Shown piece after piece: positions 63,487 to 64,000 of a stretch of DNA of 64,000 bases. Both the position numbers and the translations under genes were made by a program. How positions within the stretch are numbered: position 1 is the first letter of the stretch; each line of letters starts with the position of its first letter. The notes beneath the pieces were generated by a model. That model had not been told where the DNA came from. It saw only the letters and a program-made list of their open reading frames with translations, and searched no databases. The DNA is from CAWJNF01 sp963844235 (GTDB lineage: Bacteria > Actinomycetota > Thermoleophilia > Gaiellales > Gaiellaceae). The stretch lies in assembly GCA_963844235.1 (NCBI GenBank), contig CAWJNF010000008.1, positions 620,001 through 684,000 on the forward strand, in the 5' to 3' direction.

Positions 63487-64000
63487 TCAGCCAACCGCCT
63501 GACGGACGCGCTCCAACGCGTCCACGGGGGGCCCGGCGCCGTCGCGCAGGATCTTCGGCTCGCGCTCCGTCAGGTCGATGACCGTGGAGGGAACGCCGGG
63601 CAGGTCGCCTCCGTCGATCGCGGCAGCAGCCTTCTCGCGCAGCTCTCGGGTTACGTCCGCGAGCCGGCGAGCTTCCCCCTCCCCGTGGACGTTCGCGCTC
63701 GTCGAGACGACGACGCCCACCCGGCGGAGGACCTCGCCCGCGCTCTCCGCGAGCGCCGGTACCCGTATGCCAACGGCCTCGGGCCGCGCGCCGCAGAGCC
63801 ACCGGAAGCGCCTGGCCGGGTTCGGGAGCACCAGCGTGTACGGGCCCGGCAGGAGCGCACGGGCGGCGACGGCCGCCCGCCCACGCAGCTCCGGCACGGC
63901 GTCGAGGATGTCGTCGAGGTCCGCGGCCATCAACGCGCAGGGCATGGTCTCGGGGCGCTGCTTGAGCCGATACAGCAGGCGCGCCGGCGCCTCCCTGTAG
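63487..64000 (-). CDS. Threonylcarbamoyl-AMP synthase (TsaC/Sua5/YrdC domain), 5' end off the window
   Basis: Makes threonylcarbamoyl-AMP for t6A37 in tRNA. The visible 170 codons run from YREAPARLLYRLKQRPETMP through ALLPGPYTLVLPNP, GIRVPALAESAGEVL, and STSANVHGEGEARRLADVT, to GVPSTVIDLTEREPKILRDG. These are conserved YrdC-domain motifs. The N-terminal part lies beyond position 64000. It ends 49 bp before the foldback element. Confidence 0.92.
   Translation of the reverse strand, partial: YREAPARLLYRLKQRPETMPCALMAADLDDILDAVPELRGRAAVAARALLPGPYTLVLPNPARRFRWLCGARPEAVGIRVPALAESAGEVLRRVGVVVSTSANVHGEGEARRLADVTRELREKAAAAIDGGDLPGVPSTVIDLTEREPKILRDGAGPPVDALERVRQAVG

Overview
The window is a 64 kb piece of a high-GC chromosome, most likely from an actinomycete lineage such as the class Thermoleophilia (Gaiellales/Solirubrobacterales-like). 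This is inferred from base composition, frequent GTG starts, tightly overlapping ATGA/GTGA gene junctions, apparently leaderless promoters, a DUF503-containing translation operon, a NusA with a Cys/His tail, and a cNMP-binding/thioredoxin-reductase-like fusion. Nearly every gene is on the minus strand. Only the aminoglycoside-phosphotransferase-like locus, a two-domain GNAT protein and a HEALH-motif lipoprotein are on the plus strand. The content is mostly core housekeeping, with no phage, transposase gene or CRISPR array.

Right to left in transcription order: (i) 63.5-60.0 kb holds a partial TsaC/Sua5, glyA, upp and a WecA/MraY-type phosphoglycosyltransferase. (ii) 59.8-54.4 kb holds atpZ-like, atpI-like, atpB-E-F-H-A-G. 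A complete peptide/oligopeptide ABC transporter operon (oppC, binding protein, oppB, oppD, oppF; 54.2-48.0 kb) and a zinc-finger membrane protein then interrupt the ATP synthase genes before atpD-atpC (47.1-45.3 kb). (iii) 44-36 kb holds an LCP ligase, UDP-glucose dehydrogenase, two sugar nucleotidyltransferases and a cupin, with ahcY and mtnA of the S-adenosylhomocysteine/methionine-salvage pathways. (iv) 36-27 kb holds a ComF-like protein, long-form HPF, secA, prfB, rsgA and ftsE-ftsX. (v) 26.9-21.5 kb holds an S41 protease, RNase R, smpB and ssrA (tmRNA), a trans-translation/RNA-decay cluster. (vi) 20.5-17.5 kb is a PadR-ABC-permease operon with a textbook operator and promoter. (vii) 17.3-10.3 kb holds a cNMP/TrxR-like flavoprotein, an SRPBCC protein, a lipoprotein, several lineage-type unknowns, a coiled-coil protein, an L,D-transpeptidase and dtd. 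(viii) 10.1-0 kb is the classic rimP-nusA-infB-ylxP-rbfA-nrnA-truB-ribF-(cupin)-rpsO-pnp translation/RNA superoperon.

RNA-level regulation is visible at several places. A long hairpin lies between rpsO and pnp, like the RNase III site of other bacteria. An intrinsic-terminator-like hairpin lies in the rimP-nusA leader. prfB is split by an in-frame TGA at codon 26 inside CTT-TGA-C, the RF2 autoregulatory +1 frameshift. The tmRNA encodes a tag ending ADNELAYAA. The rsgA leader carries a 16-codon upstream ORF.

The most unusual structure not explained by genes is a set of dispersed intergenic palindromes. Family A (about 11 copies; ideal arm GTAGGGGCCGGATA plus its reverse complement) often occurs in close pairs and shows compensatory arm changes. 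Family B (5 copies; arm GTGGGGGAACC with a conserved flank) abuts stop codons of minus-strand genes. A separate 204 bp foldback element with GATTCCAC-type terminal inverted repeats lies upstream of glyA. Three loci (dtd, a 14.6 kb gene pair, and the phosphotransferase) are broken by single-base frameshifts in or next to short G/C runs, which could be real or assembly errors.
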